A stretch of 64,000 nt of DNA from Piromyces finnis (Eukaryota > Neocallimastigomycota > Neocallimastigomycetes > Neocallimastigales > Neocallimastigaceae), in assembly GCA_002104945.1 (NCBI GenBank), contig MCFH01000008.1:233501-297500 (forward strand), in the 5' to 3' direction. Position numbers and translations under genes: made by a program. Below the pieces are notes generated by a model. It was not told the origin of the DNA. It saw nothing but the letters and a program-made list of their open reading frames with translations, and searched no databases. Below, in pieces: positions 37,801 to 47,541 of the stretch. Every line of letters starts with the position of its first letter. Within the stretch, counting starts at the first letter, position 1.

Positions 37801-38910
37801 TTAAGAGAACCAGAAAAGCGTCTTGAACACAGAGCCTATATTAGTGCTATTGGTACTGGTTTTAGTAATGCTGTTTCTTTTGTTGCCTTCATTATTGGAT
37901 ACTGGGTTGGTGCTAAATTCATTGAAAATGGTGAAATTCAATTTGATAATATGTTCAAGGTTTTAATGGCTATTATTTTAACTGCCATGGCTGTTGGTCA
38001 AAGTAGTTCAATTATTAGTGAAACAAACAAGGCTGTAGAAGCTTTCCTTCACGTTCTTGAAATTATTGATCGTAAACCAAAAATCGATGCTCGTGATACT
38101 AATGGTACCACAAAATCCTCAGAAGACTTTAAGGCTGATCTTGAATTTAGTAATATTCGTTTCCGTTATCCATCTCGTCCAAAGGTCACCGTTTTACGTA
38201 TGGGTGATAAAAAGATTAACATACCATCAGGTAAAATGTGTGCTTTTGTTGGTGCTTCTGGTAGTGGTAAAAGTACAATTATTGGTTTACTTCCACGTTG
38301 GTATGATATTAACCATGGTTCAGTTAAGGTGGATGATGTTGAAAATAAAGAATATAACATTAAATGGCTTCGTCAACAAATTGGTATTGTTAATCAAGAA
38401 CCATGTCTTTTCAACATTTCTATTAAGGAAAATATTAAATATGGTAAATTGGATGCTACCGATGAAGAAATTTATGAAGCTTGTAAAAAGGCAAACATTC
38501 ATGACTTTATTATGTCTCTTCCAGAAAAGTATGATACCTTAGTTGGTGGTCTTGGTACTTCACAAATGAGTGGTGGTCAAAAGCAACGTATTGCTATTGC
38601 TCGTGCCATGATTCGTAATCCAAAGATTTTATTATTAGATGAAGCTACCTCTGCTTTAGATGCCGAATCCGAATTAATTGTACAAAAAGCATTAGAAGAA
38701 GCATCTGAAGGTCGTACTACCATTACCATTGCTCATCGTCTATCTACTATTAAAAATGCTGATCTTATTTGTGTCTTTAGAGAAGGACGTATTATTGAAA
38801 TGGGTAATCACGAAGAACTTATGGAAAAGAAGGGAGAATATTATAATATGGTTTTAGCTGGTGATGGTAGTATTGCTAGTGGAAATGAAATTGCTAAAAA
38901 GGATGAATAA
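34804..38910 (+). CDS. ABCB-type full ABC transporter, copy 1 (intronless)
   Basis: A single uninterrupted frame of 1368 aa with TMD-NBD-TMD-NBD layout, as in P-glycoprotein/MDR exporters of the plasma membrane. NBD1: Walker A GASGSGKST (about 477), Q-loop SQEPTLF, signature MSGGQKQR (about 581), Walker B ILLLDEATSALD (about 602), H-loop IAHRLST. A charged linker (about 680-750) joins the halves. NBD2: Walker A GASGSGKST (about 1150), MSGGQKQR (about 1255), ILLLDEATSALDAES. All catalytic residues are intact in both sites. Substrates cannot be told from sequence; lipids, peptides or drugs are typical of the family. It has no introns although its tandem paralogues do, and shares near-identical blocks with copy 2 (36025-37045) and with both copies at 38332-38750. 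The start ATG begins MSATENTVDITDVP, shared with copy 2. Confidence 0.95.
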   Translation: MSATENTVDITDVPASNDKTIDPKIEDNEAKPVSYLGLFKYSTTLEKFMVIFGLIGAIAQGLTMPIMIEVMSDLINIFMNLVASVTIRNLIGIQDNDDLIVEFLNKATGGDQQALGSFLAQHPEIDINKLQNASQSFDASAYGEAFNVASLFMPSHDFWHQFRKYMLYLVIVAIVSFVGSFLMDAFLTVSSMRQVTTIRSLTFKSIIKQEIPWHEKTSPGELASRIISDTILIEEGIGFKLGMVVQSVVTFIACFVLAYKAGWKLSLAMSVIIPIILILVVGMAVVLRKYTKKTQDAYAELGGIAQEAFSQIRTIVSFGTEQKEIDRYVSKLKPTKKYGIIKGNAFGITLGLVFGVVFSSYSIAFIYGTHLIQDGEMQYGDVLSVFMGIMMGAMTFSGVGAMLSSFSEATGAAAKLFDIIEREPKIKLEGGLIPDKPTEGHIEFQDVRFNYPSRPDVEVLKGISFKCLPGQTVALVGASGSGKSTAVQLLERFYNKKSGRILIDGKDIEEYNVQWIRSQIGLVSQEPTLFDNSVAKNIAINSPNATQEQIEEAAKLANAHEFIQKLSNGYETSTGERGLQMSGGQKQRICIARALINNPKILLLDEATSALDNKSEKVVQAALDSAASGRTTLVIAHRLSTIKNADLIIVMEKGIIIESGTHDELMKMKKYYYNLVKNQEIKIKEDEKDPDSEAEDGDPDAIQQTQFVEPVTTTRRETTVLSRIASSISMSRRQTTGGLSEKSTHEASGKSYGLSDMEWKRYFNMNKPYWLTNLLGFIGALFNGAIQPAFAFIFSEALNTFTKQGDDLIDGGKFWGIMFIVLGVCNFFSFYFNMGGFFIAGEQLSYDLRKSMYNNMIRQEVGFFDTNDIGDGTEKAGGQGRGATTTSTGTLTAKLATEAGLVNGLNTNIGQVFQQIVTVVGGFGIAFYNGWKLTLILLIAVPFLFIGSFIRGKAIRNKNKENRAIFENSAKVATEAIISVKTVYSLNLSDYFINLYDEKLREPEKRLEHRAYISAIGTGFSNAVSFVAFIIGYWVGAKFIENGEIQFDNMFKVLMAIILTAMAVGQSSSIISETNKAVEAFLHVLEIIDRKPKIDARDTNGTTKSSEDFKADLEFSNIRFRYPSRPKVTVLRMGDKKINIPSGKMCAFVGASGSGKSTIIGLLPRWYDINHGSVKVDDVENKEYNIKWLRQQIGIVNQEPCLFNISIKENIKYGKLDATDEEIYEACKKANIHDFIMSLPEKYDTLVGGLGTSQMSGGQKQRIAIARAMIRNPKILLLDEATSALDAESELIVQKALEEASEGRTTITIAHRLSTIKNADLICVFREGRIIEMGNHEELMEKKGEYYNMVLAGDGSIASGNEIAKKDE

Positions 38911-39363
38911 ATAAATTGATTTTTATTTCATTTTCATTTTATTTTTTAAAAAATATTTATTTTACCATACATAAAAATTATTTATATATTATTTACCATT
39001 CATTTATTATTATTATCTCAAAGTTATATTTCATTTTAAAAAAACATTTTTTTTTTTTTTTAATTTTTTGTTATTCTATTTCATATTTATTTAAGAACTA
39101 AAAAAGAAAAAAATAATATAAGCATTTAAAGATTTATTATAAAATATCATCAATATTACTAAAAAAATAAAGAAAGAAATTATATAATTATTATAGAGAA
39201 TATAGAAAATAATATTTAATAAAATTTGCCAATATAATAAAAAAAAAAAAAAAAAATAATAGTTTAACAATACGTGAAATTTAGTGTTGTGTGTGCAGTG
39301 TTGTAATGTTGTAATGTGGGAAAAAAAAAAAGAAAATTGAAATAGTCTTCTTCCTATGATATA
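38911..39363. other. 3' flank of ABC copy 1
   Basis: AT-rich, with poly-T (39048-39061), a run of 18-19 A residues (39239-39257) about 330 bp after the stop, and an unusual GT-rich patch at about 39280-39320. The A run could be the relic tail of a reverse-transcribed ABC copy, but such runs are common here. Confidence 0.45.
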
Positions 39364-39407
39364 TATATAAATTTATTTTTTAGTTTTTACACTTTTCAAT
39401 TGATTGT

Positions 39408-39655
39408 CCTCTTGGGAACGTGCCTTCATTTATTTAATAAATGTAGTTTCTCAAGGGGGTCTACTCATGCTCATGGTACTGAGAGAGTAGAAAGAATTAA
39501 ATCCAAGTATTGCGCAATGGATGCTTGGTGCCCTCTTAGGAACGTGCCTTCATTTATTTAATAATGGAGTTTATCAAGGGGGTCTACTCATGCTCATGGT
39601 ACTGAGAGAGTAGAAAGAATTAAATCCAAGCATTGCGCAATGGATGCTTGGTTAG
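39408..39655 (+). repeat. Two 123-124 bp tandem monomers in the LINE 5' region
   Basis: Two head-to-tail units start CCTCTTGGGAACGTGCC (39408) and CCTCTTAGGAACGTGCC (39532); a degenerate third partial unit with GCTCATGGTACTGAGC follows at 39683-39698. Each unit contains an inverted repeat CTACTC...GAGTAG and a second stem CCAAG(C/T)AT...ATGCTTGG around TGCGCAATGG. In LINEs such as mouse L1, 5' monomers carry the internal promoter. A promoter role here is an inference by analogy. Confidence 0.85.
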
Positions 39656-40301
39656 TCTTTAAGGGAAAATTATTAGGACTAAGCTCATGGTACTGAGCGA
39701 TTAAAAAACATTTTATTCATCGAATTTAAGTATTTGATGAATAAGTTGAATGTTTGATACTCAGGTAAGTTTGTATAGTATTTAATTAGAAGAGTAATAC
39801 ATTTTGTTGCTGTATTTTTTTCTTTTATTCATGTATTCATGTAGTACTACTCTTCTCTTGTAAGAATCCAATGTAGTCAACTTTAGCATTTGCATTGTAT
39901 TTTTATATTCATGTAGCTATTGTTGTATTGTTTCTTGTAAGAGACTGATTCACTCTACATCATGTAAAAATACTATTCACAAGCTTTCTGGTGTCGACAT
40001 TCTTGATTCAAATTTTTTACCAATTTAAATATTTAATGAAAAGTAAAGTCAAACAATTTTAGTGTCAAAAGCGAATCGAATTTACTAACAACAAACCAAA
40101 ACTAGAATTTTTAAAAAAAGTTAACAACTAGAATTCAAAAAAAAAAAAAGAAACTTTAAACAAAGCATCGTAACAATTTTTGTACTATCCAGTACTTTTA
40201 ATAAGAGAGAGAGAGACAGATTTTTTTCCATATACGTTATATTTATAATTTTTATTAGTATTTATTTTATATTCAATATTTTTTAATTAGAATTAATTAT
40301 C

Positions 40302-43300
40302 ATGTCAGTCCTTTATATTAAAGATAAGAATTATATCAGACGTGGTACCCGGTCTTATGGTATCCCCTTAGATGATATTCGCTCCTTCTTTATCCGTGGT
40401 ATTCGATCATGGTCAGTAAATATGCTATGGGAAAAACTCGAGGTTATTCTGGAAGATAAATTTAATTCAGTTATTAGTGTTAAATATTTTCAGACTTTCA
40501 ATGATCACTTTTTCTTAGTCAAGGTTCATGGTTCATCGAAAGATTGTATTAAAATCTTACACATGTTAAAGAAGAAACTTTCAGTTACCTCAATTTCCTT
40601 TTCAGCTCGTAGTAGAAGGAATCACAAATACACTTTTTCCACACTCAAACGTAAAATTTTAGTTTCTAATAAACATCAACTTTCAATTCAACAATCACTT
40701 CAACAATCAGTTCAACAATCTCATCAACAATCCGATCTTCAACAAGATCTTCAACAAGATCTTCAACAAGTTTCCCATCATGAAAATATTCCAGATCTAC
40801 AGCAAACACAATTTCAATCTCAACATTCAACAATTAATTCTAATAGCTCTATCAACTCTGATAACAGTTCAATAGTTAATAGTTCTTCAGTTTCACAGCC
40901 ATCTAGTAATAGCTCTACTTATTCCTCTGATGCATCATCCATTAATAACGATGACTTTAATAATAATAATAATAGCAACGATTCTTCCTCATCCAACAAG
41001 CCTGATAACTTTTCTTTTTGTCTTAGTTGGAACACCAATGGGTGGAATCATGAAAAGAGAGATAGTATTAGCTATTTCACAGCTATTTTCAAACCATTAT
41101 TTTTATGTTTCCAAGAAACTGGTAATGGTTCTGGTTCGAATGCAGGTTATCCTTGTCGTGTTACTTTGCGGAACTATAGACACTTTTTCAAGAAAGCTGA
41201 CGAATCAGTTCCGGGAATGAGAGGTTTATATTTAGGTTTTCACAATTCGTGTCAAGCCTCACTTGAAAACTTCTCTGGAAAGTATATTATTTCTATTTAT
41301 ACTTTTAGTCTCTGGAATAGATTCAAATGCTCGATTGGAAATGTTTATATGCCTCATAGTCATCACAACATCTATGTTGATCATGCAAAGTTAGAAGTTC
41401 GCTTGTGGTTACAAACTCATTCATCCCATCCATCGATTCTTGTTGGTGATTTTAATATGTCTAAAGTAAAATTATCCAACTGGTTATCAACTAATGGATT
41501 AGGAGATTGGGAAATTCTTCCGCTTAGAGGGTCTACTATCTCTTGGACTCGAGGTGATCAATCTTCCGACATTGACCATGCTCTTATCAATTCGAAGATG
41601 AAAGATCTTATTCACTCAGCATCATTTATAAATAATTTTTATCCTGTATCAGACCATAAGCCACTTCTTATTAATGGTAAAATTATTCCTATGGAAGATT
41701 TTTCTAATGACTTTAATGTTCCTAAGAAAATTCTGAAATGGAATAGATTAAAATGTATTGAGGAAAAGAAATCTATTCTCAGTCATAATAAATTCCAAAT
41801 TCTTTCAGCAAAATTCAACGATCCTAATGTTTCTACAGATGAACTTTCCAAAGAGTTTACTTCAACTGCTTTTTCAATTGCAGACGAGCTCAGTATTACC
41901 TCAACTAATAATGTTATAAAGTCTTCGTTTCATATTTCACAACAAATTTTTAATCTTCAAAAAATCAAAATGAAGTTGTATAAGAGATTTAAAAAAGAAA
42001 GAATTTATGATATAGATGAATTTATTAAAAGAATTAAAATCTACCGTAAGCTCATTGATTACATCCACAAAAGATGTAATGAATTTAGGAAGCAAGAATA
42101 TCTTCATTGGATTAAAACAGGATGTGAGTATATGAAGAGTCATAATCCTAAGAAGGCCTGGAAATGGATCAAAAAAACTGCAAAAATTGGAAAAGATTCT
42201 TTCTTTATTGCTCAACCAATTAAAAACAAAAATGAAGAATTAGTTGTTGCTACAGAAGAACAACTGGAAGTGTGGCATGATCATTTCGAAAACCTTGCAT
42301 CAGATCCAAGTGGTGTAAGTCTTGATTTGGAGCATTGGTATGAAGAACCAACGAATAAACGTTTTTCACTCCCTATGCTTGATGAATGGGATATCAACCA
42401 AGATATTAGTATTGATGAAGTCAAGTCAGCTATCCTCTCTACTCCAAATTATAAAGCATCAGGTCCGGATGGTATTCCAATTGAATTTTACAAAGCATTA
42501 ATTCCATCTAGTAATGATTCTAATAATGCTACAGGTAATAATTCTTCTGGTAATACTACTTCAGATAATGATGCTCATGGGTTAAATTTTATTCTTAAAT
42601 TATTCAACCGTATTTGGGATGGAGATTTCCCCTGCTCTTGGAATGAATCCAGTATTGTTTCTATTCCTAAGAAGGGAGATTTGACAGATTGTGATAACTA
42701 TCGAGGTATATCACTTATCAATAATGGTATTAAGTTGATTTCCAAAATTGTCACCACTAGAATTTCAGAATATGGTTTAAAGAATAATTTCATTAGACCT
42801 GAACAATTTGGTTTTCGAAAAAAGGAAGAAAGTATCAGTCTTTTCATTTCAATCCAAGAAATATGCCGTAGACGTCAATTAGATAATAAAGAGACATATT
42901 TGGCCTTTTTAGATCTCAGGAAAGCATACGATTCAGTCCCAATCGGTAATATTATCCATAAATTAGATTGTTTAGGAATCCGAGGTAAGAATTTACAATT
43001 TATCAAAAATTTATATTTAACATCTAAGGCTAATGTCAAATTAGATGGACAATTCTCGAAATCTTTTGATGTGAAGAAAGGAGTCCGTCAAGGATGCCCT
43101 CTTTCTCCTATTCTCTTTAATCTCTTTATTAATGATATTTTTAAAGAATGCGAAGATCTCGGAGTCAGTTTAGGTGACACTCGATGCTGTGGTGGACTTT
43201 TTGCAGATGATATAGTTATTTGTGCTCCAACAAGAGGATGCTTAAAAAAGATGCTTAGAAGAGTTAATGAATGGGCATTGTATAATGAAATGGAATTTGG

Positions 43301-44840
43301 TATCCAGAAATGTTCAACGATGGTGATTCGTCCTGAATCAATAGAAAATCAGAACAAGAGAGATCCAACATTTTACTTAGCAGGACAACCCATTCCAACT
43401 ACTGATTGCTATACTTATCTTGGTGTTCCATTTGATAAGAATTTGTCCCTTAAACCAGTAATTAAAACTCTTAATAACAAGGTTTTGAAAGGACTTTTTT
43501 CAGTCAGAAAATTCTTAAGAAATCCTAATATTCCTATTCCTTTCAAAAAACTAGTACTTAACTCTCAAGTGATTAGCAGAGTTTCATACTTTGCACCATT
43601 ACTTGGATCCAACAAAGCTAGGTCTAGGATTGCTCAGAAGCATGTTAACAAAGGAATACGATGGATTGCCGGAGTTCATAAAGCTGTATCGTTTATATCT
43701 TTATACTCTATCTCAAAAGATTTGAATATTCCTCCATTGTCAGCCAAATGTGCTTTAGCTCAGGTTAGATGTTTTAACAAATGGAAAAATTCAAATTGTA
43801 TTATCTCATACCTTGTCAATTACATTCCTAAATTTAGAAAATACACGTGGTGCAAATCAAGTAGGACACTTGATAAAAAACTAAAGAAACATGGAGATGT
43901 TAAAGCAGTTAAAAACTTTTATTGGAAAGATCTCAAAGGGAATTCAATCAAAGCGCAATATTATGATGATAATAAATTTATTGAAACTAAAGATTTTATT
44001 AAATTATGTTATGAGTACCCAGAGTTTGCCTATGGCTTCTACTGGCTATTGAAAGCAAGAAGCGGATACAAGTTGGATGCTAGAGTTGCCAAAGCTGCTA
44101 AATTTGTTGATCCAGTTTGTCCTAACTACTGTCCATGTTGCAAGTGTGGAGATCAAAGTATTAAACATTGGTTATTAGATTGTCCAACATTTAGAGATAT
44201 CCGTATTAAACATTATGATTCTATAGTCCATCTATTAAATTTTTTCAGTCAACGTAATTCCAATAGTCCTATCAATAATAATGAAATTGATAATGTCAGC
44301 AGAGATAGCAATAACAGTAATAGTAATAGTAACAATAGTAATAATAACAATAGTAATAATAACAATAGTAGTATTAGTAATAATAGAAATAGTAATAATA
44401 ACAATAGTAGTAATAGAAATAATAATATTAGTAATGATAGCAATAGTGATGATAATAATTCTAATTTAGATAGTAATTTAGTTAATGATAGTAATAGTTC
44501 TAATAATGCGGTGAATATTAATGTGTATGATTATTCTAGTGTGTGCAGTAAAATATTTAAATTCCTTCTTGGGGGAAGAAGTTTTAACAATATTAATTAC
44601 AATTCAAGGGAATGGAAAGAACTTTGTAAGCGTCAGATTCAATCTGGTACTAATGAAGGAACACCATTCTTGACGGTAACCGCGGAACTTCTAACCAAAA
44701 TCATGCCTTTTGCTATTGGCCAGCAATGGTCTATGTTCAAAAGGTTTGAAGCAACATCCAAGAGCGTCAATGCTGAAGAAACAGTAAGACAGGCCAGGAG
44801 GGCCAGCGCAACCAATGGAGATCATAATTTTGTTCCATGA
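40302..44840 (+). CDS. LINE ORF: endonuclease-reverse transcriptase polyprotein
   Basis: A 1512-aa protein for target-primed reverse transcription. An N-terminal basic region (1-130) and a Gln/Ser/Asn-rich linker (130-235) precede an apurinic-type endonuclease (about 237-470) with SWNTNGW (about 241), CFQETG (269), GDFNMS (382), a DIDHAL segment and SDHKPLL (450). The reverse transcriptase has KASGPDGIPIEFYKAL (about 718), PKKGDLTDCDNYRGISL, FLDLRKAYDSV, GVRQGCPLSPILFN and the active-site FADD (967-970). A C-terminal Cys/His knuckle, CPNYCPCCKCGDQSIKHWLLDC, lies at about 1273-1294. Next comes a Ser/Asn-rich stretch (44280-44510) derived from AAT/AGT repeats, then a conserved C-terminus. All motifs are intact. 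The clade (Tad-like or other fungal LINE) is not resolved. The first ATG after the monomer-containing leader was chosen. Confidence 0.95.
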   Translation: MSVLYIKDKNYIRRGTRSYGIPLDDIRSFFIRGIRSWSVNMLWEKLEVILEDKFNSVISVKYFQTFNDHFFLVKVHGSSKDCIKILHMLKKKLSVTSISFSARSRRNHKYTFSTLKRKILVSNKHQLSIQQSLQQSVQQSHQQSDLQQDLQQDLQQVSHHENIPDLQQTQFQSQHSTINSNSSINSDNSSIVNSSSVSQPSSNSSTYSSDASSINNDDFNNNNNSNDSSSSNKPDNFSFCLSWNTNGWNHEKRDSISYFTAIFKPLFLCFQETGNGSGSNAGYPCRVTLRNYRHFFKKADESVPGMRGLYLGFHNSCQASLENFSGKYIISIYTFSLWNRFKCSIGNVYMPHSHHNIYVDHAKLEVRLWLQTHSSHPSILVGDFNMSKVKLSNWLSTNGLGDWEILPLRGSTISWTRGDQSSDIDHALINSKMKDLIHSASFINNFYPVSDHKPLLINGKIIPMEDFSNDFNVPKKILKWNRLKCIEEKKSILSHNKFQILSAKFNDPNVSTDELSKEFTSTAFSIADELSITSTNNVIKSSFHISQQIFNLQKIKMKLYKRFKKERIYDIDEFIKRIKIYRKLIDYIHKRCNEFRKQEYLHWIKTGCEYMKSHNPKKAWKWIKKTAKIGKDSFFIAQPIKNKNEELVVATEEQLEVWHDHFENLASDPSGVSLDLEHWYEEPTNKRFSLPMLDEWDINQDISIDEVKSAILSTPNYKASGPDGIPIEFYKALIPSSNDSNNATGNNSSGNTTSDNDAHGLNFILKLFNRIWDGDFPCSWNESSIVSIPKKGDLTDCDNYRGISLINNGIKLISKIVTTRISEYGLKNNFIRPEQFGFRKKEESISLFISIQEICRRRQLDNKETYLAFLDLRKAYDSVPIGNIIHKLDCLGIRGKNLQFIKNLYLTSKANVKLDGQFSKSFDVKKGVRQGCPLSPILFNLFINDIFKECEDLGVSLGDTRCCGGLFADDIVICAPTRGCLKKMLRRVNEWALYNEMEFGIQKCSTMVIRPESIENQNKRDPTFYLAGQPIPTTDCYTYLGVPFDKNLSLKPVIKTLNNKVLKGLFSVRKFLRNPNIPIPFKKLVLNSQVISRVSYFAPLLGSNKARSRIAQKHVNKGIRWIAGVHKAVSFISLYSISKDLNIPPLSAKCALAQVRCFNKWKNSNCIISYLVNYIPKFRKYTWCKSSRTLDKKLKKHGDVKAVKNFYWKDLKGNSIKAQYYDDNKFIETKDFIKLCYEYPEFAYGFYWLLKARSGYKLDARVAKAAKFVDPVCPNYCPCCKCGDQSIKHWLLDCPTFRDIRIKHYDSIVHLLNFFSQRNSNSPINNNEIDNVSRDSNNSNSNSNNSNNNNSNNNNSSISNNRNSNNNNSSNRNNNISNDSNSDDNNSNLDSNLVNDSNSSNNAVNINVYDYSSVCSKIFKFLLGGRSFNNINYNSREWKELCKRQIQSGTNEGTPFLTVTAELLTKIMPFAIGQQWSMFKRFEATSKSVNAEETVRQARRASATNGDHNFVP
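44270..44510 (+). repeat. AAT/AGT trinucleotide-rich coding repeat in the LINE ORF
   Basis: Degenerate AATAGT-type repeats encode a Ser/Asn-rich spacer of about 80 residues between the zinc-knuckle region and the conserved C-terminus of the LINE protein. The frame stays open across it. Length polymorphism is expected. Confidence 0.85.
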
Positions 44841-45083
44841 CAAAATTTTGATCTTTGGCTCGGTGTCCCATTGGAAGTCAAATACAATTATTATACTTTA
44901 GTATGATAGTGGTTTTCTTACTTTAATTAAAATTACTAGAATACATTATACCCAATTTTTATTCATTTGTGTTTATTTAAACATATTATTTTTATTTTTA
45001 TTTTTATTTTTAATTTTTTTATTACATGTATTATAATTTTAATTAAATTAATAATAAAGTTTAAAATATTTGATGCCGTTAAA

Positions 45084-45120
<37 letters not shown>

Positions 45121-45901
45121 GATATACAAACTATTCAAATTATTAAATTATTATATATCAACTATAATCATTATGATTTATTTATTACATCCTTTTATAC
45201 ATATCAACTCAACAGTATTATCTAGGTATTTGGGAATCTATAACAATAAAAAGATTACAATTTTTTTTTTTTATTGAACATACCCAAATCGTTTATACCT
45301 ACACTAGATCAATTTTATTTTATTATTTTAAAAAAAAAAAATTATAATACAGAAAATTTGTATCCAAAAAAAAAAAAAAAAAAAAATAGACTTACAATGA
45401 AAAAAGCACAAACCTTTTTTGTTATGTTTTTATTAGACTTTACATATTTCCAGTTATCTTTCTTCAATGATTATTATGAATAATTTAATATGTTATTATT
45501 AAAAAAACTTTTAAAATATATCATATAATAATTTTAATAATTTTAGCAAAAATTAAAGATAAATTATTATATTTTAAGCAATGTCATTAATTTATTTAAA
45601 ATAAAATAGTTTACAAAGTTTTAATTATAAAATAATAAATTGTTAAGAAACAATTAGTAATGTAATAATTATTTTTTAAAATAATAAAAATCACAATTTA
45701 TACAAAACTGCTATATTTATGAAAATATTATAATTGTTGTATACTTTTAAAAACTTATCATTATAATCAAAAACTTTTTTTGATAATATCTGTGTAAAAA
45801 AAGAAAAAACTCCTCCTCATAAATCTTTAAAAATTTTTGTGCTAGATAAAAAAAAAAAAAGATATATATATTAAATTTTATTTAAAATGGTACCACCTAC
45901 G

Positions 45902-45927
45902 TGCATATGCATATGCATATGCATATA
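45902..45927. repeat. (GCATAT)4 alternating purine-pyrimidine repeat
   Basis: About four units of GCATAT, itself palindromic in the ATGCAT register, preceded by CCTACGT. Such alternating tracts can adopt Z-DNA or cruciform structure. It lies about 750 bp upstream of ABC copy 2. Confidence 0.7.
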
Positions 45928-46067
45928 CATACATTAAAATATTAAAATAGTATATAACTGATATTGATAAAAAGAAAATTGTTTCGGTTATTAATAAAAA
46001 AAATACATTTTTATATTCTTTATACTCTGTATATAGTATAATATTATTAGTTATTTAATTTTAATCG

Positions 46068-46305
<238 letters not shown>

Positions 46306-46677
46306 GCTATCACTAATAATTATATATATTATATTATATATATTAGCATTTACAATTTTTTATGATAATTATAATTCTAAAAAAAAAAAAAAAAAATTAA
46401 AATTAAAATTCTAAAACTTTAAATAAAAAACAATTAATATATAAATAATAAATGTTATACTCCATTTTTTTTTTCTCTTTTAAAAAAAAAAAAAAAAAAA
46501 AAGTTTAAGAATATATATATAAATTAATAAATATATATCTATTAAATCCATTAATAACTTTTTTTCGCTTAAATACCTTTATATGTTATAAATATAAAAA
46601 ATATAAACATATTAACTTGATATAAAAAAAAAAAAAAAAAAAAAATAGATAATTTAAAAAAAAAATATTAATAATAT

Positions 46678-47470
46678 ATGTCAGCAACAGAAAATACTGT
46701 TGACATAACAGATGTACCACCAAATGATACATCTGTTAGTCCAAAGACTACAGATAATAAAGAAAATGATGCTAATGTTAAAAAATTATCCTATATTAGT
46801 TTATTTAGATATTCAACATTAGGAGAAAAAATTATGGTTTGTGTTGGTTTGTTAGGTGCAATAGGCCAAGGTCTTACAATGCCAACCATGTAAAGTTTAA
46901 TGCATTAATTCATAATGCCTTGAAATATAATATTTTATAATATAATGCAATTGAATAAAACACTAACTATATTATATCTATTATTTCTATTTTATAAAAA
47001 AAAAAATAAAAGGATTCAAGTAATGAATAAATTGATTAATTTATTTATTAGTCTTGTTGCTATAGTAACAGTTAGAAATATTACTGGCATTAATGATAAT
47101 GTACTATATATATTTTCATTATTTTTTATTTAGTATAATAAGTTTTTTTTCTCTCTATATATGCTTTCTACATATTCCTTTTATAAATTATTCTCTATTA
47201 TTTATTAATTTTAAATATATAACAATAATTTTAATAATAATATTATATAAATTAGGATGATTTATTATTTGATTTTCTATCCATTGCAAATAGTGGTAAT
47301 CAACAAGCATTACAACAATTTTTAAGTGAACACAAAGAAATAAATATGGAAAAAATTCAAGCCATGTCACAAGGATATGATCTTTCAGCCTATGGTGATG
47401 TTGATATTAATTCTATGCTTATGAAAGTAATTATATTCATATTAAAAAAAAAGTTTAATTATTATTATTC

Positions 47471-47541
<71 letters not shown>

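Larger units (their letters stand above)
39364..45117 (+). mobile_element. Full-length non-LTR retrotransposon (LINE) with intact ORF
   Basis: About 5.75 kb. It has a 5' region with tandem monomers (39408-39655), one long ORF (40302-44840), a 3' UTR of about 245 bp and a poly-A tail (45086-45117). TATGATATA occurs immediately before the proposed 5' end (39355-39363) and immediately after the tail (45118-45126), a candidate 9-bp target-site duplication. Base composition is visibly less AT-rich than the flanks. The uninterrupted ORF and complete catalytic motifs suggest a recent, possibly active insertion. It lies between ABC copies 1 and 2. Confidence 0.88.

Noticed and set aside
38166-38502. 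Minus-strand frames inside ABC copies 1, 2 and 3 (also 50509-50884 and 57052-57388)
   Set aside because: They recur in all three copies only because the sense NBD2 DNA is near-identical; they are antisense to catalytic motifs.
34804-38910. ABC copy 1 as bacterial horizontal transfer because it has no introns
   Set aside because: Adjacent intron-bearing paralogues share its sequence and the eukaryotic full-length TMD-NBD-TMD-NBD form; intron loss explains it better.
44270-44510. Regular AATAGT repeats considered as a CRISPR-like or satellite array
   Set aside because: In frame within the LINE ORF and encoding Ser/Asn; no spacer structure.
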